Below, in pieces: positions 1 through 9,859 of a DNA stretch of 46,762 nt. The stretch comes from an uncultured Clostridia bacterium (GTDB lineage: Bacteria > Bacillota > Clostridia > UBA1381), in assembly GCA_944392335.1 (NCBI GenBank), contig CALXWJ010000091.1, positions 1 to 46,762 of the forward strand. The letters are read 5' to 3'. Made by a program: the position numbers and the translations under genes. How positions within the stretch are numbered: position 1 is the first letter of the stretch; each line of letters begins with the position of its first letter. The notes under the pieces were generated by a model, which made no database searches, was not told the origin of the DNA, and saw only the letters and a list, made by a program, of their open reading frames with translations.

Positions 1-20
1 GGGGCAAAATATTTATTCAC

Positions 21-115
21 GGTGCAAGGTTTTTTGCAAAAATGCACAAAACCCTTGCACCTAAACAATTCTGAAACGCTTGTAAGCCGCCATGCGGCTG
101 CGTTTCATAATTGTT
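21..115. repeat. Two consecutive inverted repeats upstream of dapL
   Basis: The first is a perfect 9-bp inverted repeat, GGTGCAAGG at 21-29 against CCTTGCACC at 53-61. The second is a nested hairpin: AACAATT 64-70 with AATTGTT 109-115, GAAACGC 73-79 with GCGTTTC 100-106, and AGCCGC 85-90 with GCGGCT 94-99, the arms separated by small bulges. No T-run follows, so it is not a typical intrinsic terminator. It could be the tail of an upstream gene, a small mobile repeat, or a structured leader of dapL. No reading frame was seen in 1-179. Confidence 0.45.
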
Positions 116-179
116 CAGCAGTCATTATATAGGATATTTTAATTATCATAAATATTATTATTGAAAGGACAGAAAAAAA

Positions 180-1394
180 ATGGCAAAAATCAATGACAAT
201 TATTTAAAGTTACCGGGAAGCTATCTGTTTTCCGCAATTGCAAAAAAGGTGGAAGACTATTCACAAAAAAATCCCGATAAAAGAATTATTAAAATGGGAA
301 TAGGCGATGTTACAAGACCTCTTGCACCGGCTGTAATAGAGCAGATGCACAAGGCAGTTGATGAAATGGGAACTTTTGAGGGATTCCACGGTTACGGTCC
401 CGAACAGGGATATGACTTTTTAAGAAATAAGATTGTTGAGAACGACTATCTTGCAAGAGGAATAAAGATAGATAAAAACGAAGTTTTTGTTTCCGACGGT
501 GCAAAATCAGACTGCGGAAATATAACCGATATTTTTTCAATTGATAATACGGTTGCGGTATGCGATCCTGTTTATCCCGTGTATGTTGATACAAATGCTA
601 TGGCCGGAAGAGCGGGAGATTATAAAGATGACGGACACTGGTCAAAGCTGGTTTATATGAATTGTCTGAGAGAAAATAATTTTGTGCCTGTAATTCCATC
701 TCAAAAGGTTGATTTAATCTATTTATGCTTCCCAAACAATCCTACCGGAATGGCAATAACCAAAACCGAATTAAAGAAATGGGTGGATTATGCAAGAGAG
801 AATAAAGCAATAATTCTGTATGATTCGGCATATGAAGCATTTATTACACAGGAAGATGTACCTCATTCCATATTTGAAGTTGAGGGCGCCGACGAATGTG
901 CCATAGAATTCAGAAGCTTTTCAAAAACAGCCGGATTTACCGGAACAAGATGTGCATATACCGTAATTCCCGAAAAGGTGAAAATTGACGGTGTATCTTT
1001 AAATTCATTATGGAACAGACGTCAGTGTACAAAATTTAACGGTGTATCTTATGTTATTCAAAAGGCTGCAGAAGCGGTATATTCCGATGAAGGAAAAAAA
1101 CAGACAAAAGATACCATTGCATATTATCTTAAAAATGCGCAAATAATAAGAGAGGGTCTTGAAAAAGTGGGTCTTGAAGTATACGGCGGCGTAAATGCAC
1201 CTTATATTTGGGCAAAGACTCCTGATAATATCAAATCGTGGGATTTCTTTGATATTTTACTTGATAAAGCAAATATTGTCACAACACCTGGTGCCGGATT
1301 CGGACCCAGCGGAGAGGGATATATAAGACTTACCGCATTTAATACCAAAGAAAATACAACAGAAGCAGTTGAAAGAATTAAAGCAGTTTTGTAA
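180..1394 (+). CDS. dapL: LL-diaminopimelate aminotransferase
   Basis: This PLP enzyme converts tetrahydrodipicolinate directly to LL-2,6-diaminopimelate with glutamate as amino donor, feeding lysine and peptidoglycan synthesis in the cytoplasm. The protein has 404 residues, close to the usual ~400-410. It is a fold-type I aminotransferase: the Schiff-base lysine is K249 in the motif [12 protein letters not shown], preceded by the PNNPTG loop and the YDSAYEAF segment typical of DapL. The N-terminal [15 protein letters not shown] stretch is also characteristic of this family rather than of AspC-type transaminases. ATG at 180 has AAAGGA at 164-169 as SD. The next genes make glutamate, its amino donor, but gltB has its own promoter. 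Confidence 0.95.
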   Translation: MAKINDNYLKLPGSYLFSAIAKKVEDYSQKNPDKRIIKMGIGDVTRPLAPAVIEQMHKAVDEMGTFEGFHGYGPEQGYDFLRNKIVENDYLARGIKIDKNEVFVSDGAKSDCGNITDIFSIDNTVAVCDPVYPVYVDTNAMAGRAGDYKDDGHWSKLVYMNCLRENNFVPVIPSQKVDLIYLCFPNNPTGMAITKTELKKWVDYARENKAIILYDSAYEAFITQEDVPHSIFEVEGADECAIEFRSFSKTAGFTGTRCAYTVIPEKVKIDGVSLNSLWNRRQCTKFNGVSYVIQKAAEAVYSDEGKKQTKDTIAYYLKNAQIIREGLEKVGLEVYGGVNAPYIWAKTPDNIKSWDFFDILLDKANIVTTPGAGFGPSGEGYIRLTAFNTKENTTEAVERIKAVL

Positions 1395-1419
1395 ATTATT
1401 AACAAAATAAAAAAAATGC

Positions 1420-1448
1420 TTGCATATAACGTAAATGTGTGATATAAT
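1420..1448 (+). promoter_or_regulatory. Sigma-A promoter for gltB-gltD
   Basis: TTGCAT at 1420-1425 and TATAAT at 1443-1448 are separated by 17 bp. An extended -10 TG dinucleotide lies at 1440-1441, one base before the -10. The predicted transcript start is near 1455, only about ten bases before the terminator hairpin at 1466-1510. Confidence 0.75.
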
Positions 1449-1465
1449 ATCTGTACGTTGAGCAA

Positions 1466-1510
1466 AGGTGTTCAATTTGTGTTTTATACGCAAATTGCGC
1501 GCCTTTTTTT
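1466..1510 (+). terminator. Intrinsic terminator in the gltB leader (candidate attenuator)
   Basis: AGGTGTTCAATTTGTG (1466-1481) pairs with CGCAAATTGCGCGCCT (1489-1504), giving 15 of 16 pairs including G-U, over a 7-nt loop. Seven Ts follow at 1504-1510. It lies downstream of the strong promoter and upstream of the gltB SD (1522-1526). It could therefore prematurely end the gltB transcript, or serve as the dapL terminator with the promoter overlapping it. No obvious anti-terminator arm was identified in the short leader. Confidence 0.75.
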
Positions 1511-1535
1511 ATTCTTAAATCGGAGGAATGATAAT

Positions 1536-4500
1536 ATGAGTTATAACGGATTACCGAAAAAACAAGGTCTGTATGATCCGAAATTCGAGCATGATGCCTG
1601 CGGTATCGGAGTTATATGTAATATAAAAGGCAAAGAGTCTCATGATATGATTACCGATGCCATACGTATTTTAAAAAAGCTTACACACCGCGGCGGTGTG
1701 GGAAGTGAACCGGATACAGGTGACGGTGCGGGTATTTTAATTTGTATGCCTCACGAGTTTATGAAAAAGGTATGCAAAAATGAAGATATAATTTTACCTG
1801 AAAAGGGAAATTACGGAGTAGGAATGTTATTTTTGTCACCCGACGCAGACACAAGATCGGACAGTTTAAATAAATTATCACAGATTATAGAAGAAGAGGA
1901 ACAGGAACTTTTGGGAATAAGAGACATACCTGTTTTTGAAGATTGCATAGGTTCTGCCGCAAGGGAAGCAATGCCGCATATATGTCAGATTTTTATTAAA
2001 AAGAATAAAAAGCTGAAAAAGGAAGAGGATTTTGAAAGAAAGCTTTATATAATAGGAAAAAGAGCGGAACGTGAAATAAGATACGGTGACGACTCAATTG
2101 ATCCATATTTCTATTTTGCCAGCATTTCAACGAAAACAATAGTATATAAAGGTATGCTGACTCCCGATCAGGTAAGTGAGTTTTACCTTGACCTTAAAGA
2201 TATGGATATGAAAACCTCCATAGCATTGGTTCATTCCAGATTTTCCACAAACACATTCCCCAGCTGGGAAAGAGCTCATCCCAACAGGTTTTTGATTCAC
2301 AACGGGGAAATAAATACCATCAGAGGTAATGTAAACTGGGAAAAGGCAAGAGAGGCAATGTTTGAAACCGACGCCTTCGGCAACGATATTAATAAGATTT
2401 TCCCTGTTATTAATGAGGATGGTTCTGATTCTGCCATGATGGATAATTATATTCAATTTTTAACCTTGTGCGGATTTTCTCTGCCGGCTGCCGTTATGAT
2501 GACAATACCCGAACCCTGGGAAAAGAATGAGCAGATGGATAAAACAAAAAGGGCATTTTATGAATACAATTCATGTATGTCCGAACCCTGGGACGGACCT
2601 GCGGCAATAGCCTTTACCGACGGCGTTCTGGTGGGCGCTACCCTTGACAGAAACGGACTTCGTCCCGCAAGATACTGCATAACCTCCGATGATAATGTAA
2701 TTCTTGCATCAGAGGTAGGAGTTTTGGATATTCCGCCTGAAAAGGTTGTTAAAAATGACAGACTTCATCCCGGTAAAATGTTCTTGATAGACACAAAAGC
2801 CGGAAAAATAATTGAAGATGATGAAATAAAAGAAATTGAAGCATCAAAAAGACCATATGAAAAATGGCTGAAGAAAAATCTTACACTTTTGGACTCTCTT
2901 CCTGAAGAAACAGGTAAAAAGGGCACAATATGGCATGATTTTGTACTTGAAATCGAAGAGAATGCTGATGATGTTTATTCTCATGTTATGAAAAAACGTG
3001 CAATAGATATTGAAAGCAAGTTTGTTACAAGAAGTAATGATTTCAGCGATTCGACTCCGGTTCTGCAAAAGGAAAAAATATTCGGATACACATGGGAGGA
3101 TATTAACGGAACAATAAAGGATATTGCCCGTACGGGAGAAGACCCCATATCTGCAATGGGTATAGATTCACCGCTTGCCGTTTTATCTGAAAAACCGCAG
3201 CTTTTATATAATTATTTCAAACAGCTGTTTGCACAGGTTACAAATCCGCCTATAGATGCAATAAGAGAACAGATTATAACTTCGTCCATTCTTTATCTCG
3301 GAGGAGAAAGCAATCTTTTAAAACCGGATGAAAACATCTGTAAAAGAATCAGAGTAAATTCTCCCATTTTGACAAATGAAGAATTGATGAAGCTGAGAAA
3401 TATTGATATGGATGGATATAAGTCGATTACCATTCCGATTTTATTTAATGTCAACACAAAATATGATATGCGTTCGGCTTGTGAAACGGTCTTTGAAGCT
3501 GCCGACATGGCGGTTGAAAACGGATACAATATTATAATTTTGTCTGATAAGGGTGTTAATCAAAGTAAAGCTCCGATCCCGGCTCTTCTTGTTTCGGCAG
3601 GACTTCATCATCATCTGATAGAAAAAGGCACCAGAATGAAAGTAAGCATTGTAGTTGAGTCAGGTGAGCCGAGAGAAGTTCATCATATGGCTCTGCTTAT
3701 AGGATACGGTGTAAATGCGGTAAATCCTTATCTTGCATATGAAATCATAGAGGAACTTGATAAAAACGGACTTTTGGAGGTAGATGTTAAGAAGGGCATT
3801 GAAAATTATAAAAAAGTGCTTACAAAGGGAATTGTTAAAATCGCATCCAAAATGGGTATTTCGACAATACAGTCCTATCACGGCGCTCAGGTGTTTGAAA
3901 CATTGGGTATATCTTCAAAGGTTGTTGATAAATTCTTTACCGGTACAACATCAAGAATCGGCGGTATAGGCTTGAAACATATTGAACAGGAAGCTATTGA
4001 CAGACACAGCAAAGCGTTTGATATTTTAACAAAGGATCAGGCACTTGAAACCGGAGGAGATCATAAGTGGAGAGCAAAAGGCGAATATCATATGTTCAAT
4101 CCCGAATCCATATATAAGCTTCAGATGGCCTGCAGAACAGGCAATTATCAGCTGTATAAAGAATATGCAAAAGCCATGGATGAACACAATGCCCGTCACT
4201 GCACAATCAGAGGATTGCTTGATATTAAAACAATAGACAAACCCATAGCCATTGATCAGGTTGAACCTGTTGAAAGCATAGTTAAAAGGTTTAAAACCGG
4301 CGCTATGTCATACGGTTCAATAAGCCGGGAAGCACATGAATGTATGGCTATTGCAATGAACAGGCTTGGCGGTAAATCCAACAGCGGTGAAGGAGGAGAA
4401 ATCCCCGAAAGATATATTCCCGATGAAAACGGAGATTCACGCTCCTCTGCAATAAAACAGGTTGCGTCAGGCCGTTTCGGTGTTCATATTCACTATCTGA

Positions 4501-6266
4501 ACAATGCGAAGGAACTGCAGATAAAAATGGCACAGGGTGCAAAGCCCGGTGAAGGCGGACATCTTCCGGGAGGAAAGGTATATCCGTGGATTGCAAAGGC
4601 AAGACATTCAACCACAGGCGTGGGATTAATATCACCGCCTCCGCATCATGATATTTATTCGATTGAAGATTTGGCACAGCTTATTCATGATTTAAAGAAT
4701 GCCAACAGAGATGCAAGAATAAGCGTAAAACTTGTTTCGGAAGCAGGTGTGGGAACAATTGCGGTAGGTGTTGCAAAAGGCCGTGCAGATATAATTTTGG
4801 TATCGGGATACGACGGCGGTACAGGCGCCGCACCGAGAACAAGTATAAGAAATGCAGGTCTTCCGTGGGAATTGGGTGTTGCGGAAACTCATCAGGCACT
4901 TTTAATGAACAATTTAAGAAACAGAGTTGTAATAGAAACAGACGGAAAACTTTTGACAGGACGTGATGTTGCCGTTGCCGCATTGCTGGGTGCGGAAGAA
5001 TACGGATTTGCAACAGGTCCGTTGATTTCCATGGGATGTGTAATGATGAGAGTATGTAACCTGGATACCTGCCCTGTGGGTATTGCCACACAAAACGCAC
5101 AGTTAAGAAGCAGATTTTGCGGAAAGCCTGAGTATGTTGAAAACTTCATGAGATTTATTGCACAGGATTTAAGAGAATGGATGGCAAGAATAGGAGTAAA
5201 AACGGTAAATGAGCTTATAGGTCATGTAGAGTTCCTGTCACAGCATATTCTTGAGGACAATGATAAGAACAAAAAAGCCCGTTCAGTAGATTTAAGTGCA
5301 TTATTATATCAGCCAAAAATTTGTTCAAATGATTATGAACGCTATTACAATATGCCGCAGGATCATGAGCTTGAAAAATCACTTGATATGAACACTTTGA
5401 TGAAATTATGTAAACCTGCAATATATGAAGGCAAAAAAATAGAATCAAAACTTAAAATAAATAATACAGACCGTGTGTGCGGGACGATTATATCATCGGA
5501 AATTGCAAGAGTGCACGGGGAAAAAGGCTTGCCCGAAGATACCATCAAGCTGCAGTTTGTGGGAGCGGCAGGACAAAGCTTCGGAGCATTTTTGGCACCG
5601 GGTATTACTTTAAAGCTTGAAGGTAAATGCAACGATTATATGGGTAAAGGTTTGTCAGGAGGAAAAATTATTGTAGTTCCTCCGGAAAATTCAAAGTTTG
5701 TGCCTATTGAGAATGTTATAACCGGTAACGTGGCATTTTACGGTGCTGTCTACGGAAAAGCATTTATTCGGGGCATGGCGGGAGAAAGATTCTGTGTAAG
5801 AAATTCCGGAATAACCGCCGTTGTTGAGGGAATAGGTGACCACGGATGTGAATATATGACAGGCGGAAGAGTTGTCGTTCTCGGCAGAACCGGACGAAAC
5901 TTTGCAGCAGGTATGTCCGGAGGTATTGCTTATGTTTATGACAAAGATAATAACTTTAAACAAAACTGTAACAGTGAAATGATTTCAATGTACAAGGTAA
6001 CCGGGAAGAATGACATGGATGAACTTAAAAATCTGATTACCGAACATTATGAAAATACAAAAAGTAATACCGCAAAGACTATTCTTGATAACTGGGATGA
6101 GGAAGTGACAAAATTTGTCAAGGTTGTTCCCAATGATTACAAGAAGATTATGGATGTACTTGACAGCGAAAGCAAAAAAGGTACAGATAAAGAAGAGGCT
6201 TTATTAATAGCATTTGAAGCCGTAACGGGAAAGAAAGCAGCAAGATTGAATAAGGAGGCTGAGTGA
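1536..6266 (+). CDS. gltB: Glutamate synthase large subunit
   Basis: The large subunit of glutamate synthase hydrolyses glutamine and transfers the ammonia to 2-oxoglutarate at an FMN site. The ATG at 1536 is chosen because GGAGG (1522-1526) lies nine bases upstream; an upstream in-frame TTG at 1458 falls inside the terminator hairpin. This gives 1576 residues, near the usual ~1500. C22 (in DACGIG) is the N-terminal nucleophile exposed after removal of a ~21-residue propeptide. A class-II amidotransferase domain (~22-435) is followed by a central domain and an FMN (beta/alpha)8 synthase domain (~840-1210). The [3Fe-4S] cysteines are C1168, C1174 and C1179, and a GxGxG-type beta-helix ends the protein. 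The coding sequence stops one base before gltD. Confidence 0.95.
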   Translation: MSYNGLPKKQGLYDPKFEHDACGIGVICNIKGKESHDMITDAIRILKKLTHRGGVGSEPDTGDGAGILICMPHEFMKKVCKNEDIILPEKGNYGVGMLFLSPDADTRSDSLNKLSQIIEEEEQELLGIRDIPVFEDCIGSAAREAMPHICQIFIKKNKKLKKEEDFERKLYIIGKRAEREIRYGDDSIDPYFYFASISTKTIVYKGMLTPDQVSEFYLDLKDMDMKTSIALVHSRFSTNTFPSWERAHPNRFLIHNGEINTIRGNVNWEKAREAMFETDAFGNDINKIFPVINEDGSDSAMMDNYIQFLTLCGFSLPAAVMMTIPEPWEKNEQMDKTKRAFYEYNSCMSEPWDGPAAIAFTDGVLVGATLDRNGLRPARYCITSDDNVILASEVGVLDIPPEKVVKNDRLHPGKMFLIDTKAGKIIEDDEIKEIEASKRPYEKWLKKNLTLLDSLPEETGKKGTIWHDFVLEIEENADDVYSHVMKKRAIDIESKFVTRSNDFSDSTPVLQKEKIFGYTWEDINGTIKDIARTGEDPISAMGIDSPLAVLSEKPQLLYNYFKQLFAQVTNPPIDAIREQIITSSILYLGGESNLLKPDENICKRIRVNSPILTNEELMKLRNIDMDGYKSITIPILFNVNTKYDMRSACETVFEAADMAVENGYNIIILSDKGVNQSKAPIPALLVSAGLHHHLIEKGTRMKVSIVVESGEPREVHHMALLIGYGVNAVNPYLAYEIIEELDKNGLLEVDVKKGIENYKKVLTKGIVKIASKMGISTIQSYHGAQVFETLGISSKVVDKFFTGTTSRIGGIGLKHIEQEAIDRHSKAFDILTKDQALETGGDHKWRAKGEYHMFNPESIYKLQMACRTGNYQLYKEYAKAMDEHNARHCTIRGLLDIKTIDKPIAIDQVEPVESIVKRFKTGAMSYGSISREAHECMAIAMNRLGGKSNSGEGGEIPERYIPDENGDSRSSAIKQVASGRFGVHIHYLNNAKELQIKMAQGAKPGEGGHLPGGKVYPWIAKARHSTTGVGLISPPPHHDIYSIEDLAQLIHDLKNANRDARISVKLVSEAGVGTIAVGVAKGRADIILVSGYDGGTGAAPRTSIRNAGLPWELGVAETHQALLMNNLRNRVVIETDGKLLTGRDVAVAALLGAEEYGFATGPLISMGCVMMRVCNLDTCPVGIATQNAQLRSRFCGKPEYVENFMRFIAQDLREWMARIGVKTVNELIGHVEFLSQHILEDNDKNKKARSVDLSALLYQPKICSNDYERYYNMPQDHELEKSLDMNTLMKLCKPAIYEGKKIESKLKINNTDRVCGTIISSEIARVHGEKGLPEDTIKLQFVGAAGQSFGAFLAPGITLKLEGKCNDYMGKGLSGGKIIVVPPENSKFVPIENVITGNVAFYGAVYGKAFIRGMAGERFCVRNSGITAVVEGIGDHGCEYMTGGRVVVLGRTGRNFAAGMSGGIAYVYDKDNNFKQNCNSEMISMYKVTGKNDMDELKNLITEHYENTKSNTAKTILDNWDEEVTKFVKVVPNDYKKIMDVLDSESKKGTDKEEALLIAFEAVTGKKAARLNKEAE

Positions 6267-6267
6267 T

Positions 6268-7740
6268 ATGGGTAAACCAACAGGTTTTTTGGAATATCAA
6301 AGACAACTTCCGAAAGACAGACCTATTAAAGAAAGAATTAAAGACTGGGGAGAATTTCATACCCATTTTGATGAAGAAGCAATAAAGCTGCAGGGTGCAA
6401 GATGTATGGACTGCGGAGTACCTTTTTGTCATGCAGGAGTAGTTGTGGACAGAACTTCGATAGGATGTCCTCTCCAAAATGCCATACCTGAATGGAATGA
6501 TTTATTGTACAGAGGAAAACCCGAACTTGCATACGAGCGTTTAAGAAAAACGAATAACTTTCCTGAATTTACAGGCAGAGTTTGTCCGGCATTGTGTGAA
6601 GGCTCTTGTACAGCCGGGTATCACGGAGATCCTGTCACAATAAAAAACAATGAGTGTTATATAATTGATAAAATGTTTGAAACGGGAAAGATTTCTCCGA
6701 GGATACCAAAACTTACAACGGGAAAACGTGTTGCGGTTATAGGATCGGGACCTTCCGGACTTGCGTGTGCGGATATGCTTAATCAATACGGTCACAGTGT
6801 AACGGTTTTTGAACGTTCGGACCGTGCCGGAGGTTTATTAATGTACGGAATCCCCAATATGAAACTTGATAAATCGGTTGTTGAAAGACGTATTGAACTT
6901 ATGAAAAAAGAAGGTATTGAATTTGAATTTAATACCGAAATCGGAAAGAATTACGATGTTACAAAGCTTGTAAGCGATTTTGACGCGGTTGTTATGTGCT
7001 GCGGCGCTTGTGAGCCGAGAAAATTAAATGTAGAGGGTTCTGATTTAAAAGGTGTTTATTATGCCGTTGATTTTCTGAAAGCAAATACAAAAAGTCTTTT
7101 GGATTCTCAGCTGAAGGACAACAAATATATAAATGCAAAAGATAAAGATGTATTTATTATCGGAGGCGGTGACACAGGCACAGATTGTGTTGCAACAGCA
7201 TTAAGACATGGCGCCAAAAGTATAACACAGCTTGAAATTATGCCTGAATTATCCGAAGAAAGAACACAAAACAATCCATGGCCCGAATATCCGAGAGTAA
7301 AGAAAACCGATTACGGACAGGAAGAAGCTGTTTATGTTTACGGAAAAGACCCGAGAGAATATCTCACAACCGTTACAAAAATAGAGGGAGATAAGGACGG
7401 AAATGTTTCTGCCATTCACCTGGTAAAGGTTGAATGGAAAAATAAAAACGGCATTTTATCTCCGGTTCCCGTAAAGGGCAGCGAACAGGTTAAAAAAGCT
7501 GATTTGGTTTTAATTGCAATGGGATTTTTGGGACCAGAACAGGATTTAATTAACAAACTTAATTTAAAAACGGATAACAGAAGCAATATCAAGGCGCCTG
7601 CCGACAATTACAAAACGTCAATAAACGGCGTATTTGCCGCCGGTGACTGCAGAAGAGGTCAAAGTCTTGTGGTATGGGCGATAAGAGAAGGCAGAGAAGC
7701 GGCAGAATCCGTTAACGAATATTTAAAACAAAAAAACTAA
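6268..7740 (+). CDS. gltD: Glutamate synthase small subunit, NAD(P)H-dependent
   Basis: The small subunit (490 residues, normal length) passes electrons from NAD(P)H through FAD and [4Fe-4S] clusters to the large subunit. N-terminal cysteine motifs (CMDCGVPFCH, GCPLQNAIPEW, RVCPALCEGSC) bind the clusters. Two dinucleotide folds follow: GSGPSGLACA for FAD and GGGDTGTDC for NAD(P)H. The C-terminal AAGDCRRGQSLVVWAIREG is the conserved FAD-closing segment. The SD AAGGAGG lies inside the end of gltB and the start ATG is one base after its stop, so the pair is probably translationally coupled. The closest alternative is a related flavoprotein (NfnB or PreT family), but direct linkage to gltB argues for GltD. 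Confidence 0.95.
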   Translation: MGKPTGFLEYQRQLPKDRPIKERIKDWGEFHTHFDEEAIKLQGARCMDCGVPFCHAGVVVDRTSIGCPLQNAIPEWNDLLYRGKPELAYERLRKTNNFPEFTGRVCPALCEGSCTAGYHGDPVTIKNNECYIIDKMFETGKISPRIPKLTTGKRVAVIGSGPSGLACADMLNQYGHSVTVFERSDRAGGLLMYGIPNMKLDKSVVERRIELMKKEGIEFEFNTEIGKNYDVTKLVSDFDAVVMCCGACEPRKLNVEGSDLKGVYYAVDFLKANTKSLLDSQLKDNKYINAKDKDVFIIGGGDTGTDCVATALRHGAKSITQLEIMPELSEERTQNNPWPEYPRVKKTDYGQEEAVYVYGKDPREYLTTVTKIEGDKDGNVSAIHLVKVEWKNKNGILSPVPVKGSEQVKKADLVLIAMGFLGPEQDLINKLNLKTDNRSNIKAPADNYKTSINGVFAAGDCRRGQSLVVWAIREGREAAESVNEYLKQKN

Positions 7741-7746
7741 ATAATT

Positions 7747-7783
7747 AAAATACAGATGTTCAAAATACGGGCATCTGTATTTT
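7747..7783 (+). terminator. Intrinsic terminator after gltD
   Basis: AAAATACAGATG at 7747-7758 pairs perfectly (12 bp) with CATCTGTATTTT at 7772-7783. A T-rich tail (gctttt) follows. It ends the gltB-gltD operon. Confidence 0.85.
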
Positions 7784-7808
7784 GCTTTTGAAAAATTTAA
7801 AAATTATC

Positions 7809-7837
7809 GTGACAAAAGCGGGATTGTGTGCTATAAT
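7809..7837 (+). promoter_or_regulatory. Promoter for lepA
   Basis: GTGACA at 7809-7814 and TATAAT at 7832-7837 have a 17-bp spacer. They lie 43 bases upstream of the lepA ATG. Confidence 0.65.
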
Positions 7838-7879
7838 ATTATAGAATAAAAATATAATTTTACCGGCAGGAGAAAAAAT

Positions 7880-9688
7880 ATGTCAAATACCAACAGAGAA
7901 CATATAAGAAATTTTTGCATTATTGCACACATAGATCATGGAAAATCAACCTTGGCTGACAGGCTTTTGGAGTTAACGGGAGAAGTGGAGCAGCGTGATA
8001 TGGAGGATCAGCTGCTTGATAATATGGATCTTGAAAGAGAAAGAGGAATAACCATAAAGGCGCATGCCGTACGTTTAAAATATACCGCAAAAGACGGTGA
8101 AGCATATACCTTAAATTTGATTGATACACCGGGACATGTGGATTTTAATTATGAGGTGTCAAGAAGCCTTGCCGCATGTGAGGGTGCGCTGTTGATTGTG
8201 GATGCAACACAGGGGATAGAGGCGCAGACCTTGGCGAACACCTATCTTGCACTGGAACATGACCTGGAGATTGTACCTGTTATAAATAAAATAGATTTGC
8301 CCTCGGCACAGCCGGACAGAGCTATATCGGAAATAGAGGATATTATAGGTATACCGGCGGAGGATGCTCCTCTTGTGTCGGCAAAAACAGGACAGAATAT
8401 TGAAGCGGTTTTGGAAGCTATTGTAAACCAAATACCTGCTCCCGAAGGGGACGAAACAGCACCGCTGAAGGCATTGATTTTTGACTCGTATTATGACAGT
8501 TATAAAGGAGTTATTGTTTATGTAAGAGTCAAAGACGGCGTGTTGAAAGTGGGAGACAGAATAAAGCTTATGGCAACAAAGGCGGAATTTGATGTTGTGG
8601 AAGTGGGATCTCTTCATCCCAACGGATTAATGCCGCAGGATGAATTAACTGCGGGACAGGTAGGGTATATTGCCGCAAGTATAAAAAATATAAAAGACAC
8701 GCAGGTCGGAGATACGGTAACGCTTGCCAAAAATCCGGCGCCGGAGCCGCTGCCCGGATACAAAAAAGTCAATCCTATGGTTTATTGCGGTATATATCCG
8801 GCAGACGGTGCACGGTATGAGGATTTAAAAGATGCTTTGGGTAAATTGCAGTTAAATGATGCTGCCCTTATGTTTGAAGCTGAAACATCTGTTGCTTTGG
8901 GATTTGGTTTCCGGTGTGGGTTTTTAGGGCTTTTACACATGGAAATAATACAAGAGAGATTGGAAAGAGAGTATGATCTTGATCTTGTAACAACAGCCCC
9001 CAGCGTTATATATAAGGTTTATAAAACAAACGGGGAAGAAATTACGGTTGACAATCCCACAAATCTTCCGCCTCCTACCGAAATCAGTTATATGGAAGAA
9101 CCAATGGTCAAGGCAGATATAATGGTACCGACCGATTATGTGGGAAATGTTATGGAGCTTTGTCAGGAACGGCGCGGAATATTTATCGATATGAAATATA
9201 TGGAGGAAACAAGAGCTCAGATTTTTTATGAACTGCCGCTAAATGAAATAATTTATGATTTTTTTGACGCCTTAAAATCAAGAACAAGAGGATATGCTTC
9301 TTTTGACTATGAGTTAACCGATTACAGAAGGTCTGATCTTGTTAAGCTTGATATCCTGTTAAACGGGGAGATGGTCGATGCACTTTCCTTCATTGTTCAC
9401 AAGGATAATGCATATAACAGAGGAAGGAAGATGTGCGAAAAACTAAAAGAATCAATTCCGAGACAGCTGTTTGAGGTGCCGATCCAGGCTGCAATAGGTA
9501 ATAAAATAATTGCACGCGAGACAGTTAAAGCACTTCGTAAGGACGTTCTTGCAAAGTGTTACGGCGGTGACATAACACGTAAGAAAAAATTGCTGGAAAA
9601 GCAAAAGGAAGGAAAAAAGAGAATGCGCCAGGTAGGTAATATAGAAATACCTCAGGAAGCGTTTATGAGCGTGTTAAAATTGGATTGA
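7880..9688 (+). CDS. lepA: Elongation factor 4 (LepA), ribosome-bound translational GTPase
   Basis: EF4 is a ribosome-dependent GTPase that can back-translocate stalled ribosomes and helps initiation or subunit biogenesis. The protein has 602 residues, the family norm. The G domain shows the P-loop [15 protein letters not shown], switch [17 protein letters not shown] and NKIDLPSA. The EF-G-like domains II, III and V follow. The LepA-specific C-terminal domain includes the conserved end segment [20 protein letters not shown]. There is no domain IV, which separates it from EF-G. The SD is AGGAG shortly before ATG 7880. It is monocistronic, with its own promoter and terminator. Confidence 0.96.
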   Translation: MSNTNREHIRNFCIIAHIDHGKSTLADRLLELTGEVEQRDMEDQLLDNMDLERERGITIKAHAVRLKYTAKDGEAYTLNLIDTPGHVDFNYEVSRSLAACEGALLIVDATQGIEAQTLANTYLALEHDLEIVPVINKIDLPSAQPDRAISEIEDIIGIPAEDAPLVSAKTGQNIEAVLEAIVNQIPAPEGDETAPLKALIFDSYYDSYKGVIVYVRVKDGVLKVGDRIKLMATKAEFDVVEVGSLHPNGLMPQDELTAGQVGYIAASIKNIKDTQVGDTVTLAKNPAPEPLPGYKKVNPMVYCGIYPADGARYEDLKDALGKLQLNDAALMFEAETSVALGFGFRCGFLGLLHMEIIQERLEREYDLDLVTTAPSVIYKVYKTNGEEITVDNPTNLPPPTEISYMEEPMVKADIMVPTDYVGNVMELCQERRGIFIDMKYMEETRAQIFYELPLNEIIYDFFDALKSRTRGYASFDYELTDYRRSDLVKLDILLNGEMVDALSFIVHKDNAYNRGRKMCEKLKESIPRQLFEVPIQAAIGNKIIARETVKALRKDVLAKCYGGDITRKKKLLEKQKEGKKRMRQVGNIEIPQEAFMSVLKLD

Positions 9689-9699
9689 CCATACTCGAA

Positions 9700-9731
9700 A
9701 AAAGCCGTATAAACTTATTTATATGGCTTTT
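9700..9731 (+). terminator. Intrinsic terminator after lepA
   Basis: AAAAGCCGTATAAA (9700-9713) pairs with TTTATATGGCTTTT (9718-9731), 14 pairs including one G-U with a 4-nt loop. The T-rich 3' arm supplies the U-tract. Confidence 0.75.
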
Positions 9732-9859
9732 AAACATTTTCGGAACAAATATGATTGTTATATATTCATATTTAAATTTATTAATATAAGTTAAAAAGCA
9801 CAAAACCGTAAAAATGATACATTGTAAAGTAAAAAATGTAGCATAAAGAAATCTTGGTG

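Noticed and set aside
1458..1535. Upstream in-frame extension of gltB from TTG 1458
   Set aside because: It runs through the terminator hairpin and has no SD, while ATG 1536 has GGAGG at the right distance and gives a normal propeptide before C22.
1449..1535. Glutamine riboswitch or ANTAR two-hairpin target in the gltB leader
   Set aside because: Only one hairpin fits between promoter and SD and its loop does not show the expected hexaloop pattern; kept only as a terminator.
4681..5100. 139-codon minus-strand ORF inside gltB
   Set aside because: It is a shadow frame within a strongly conserved gene; no SD or recognisable protein.
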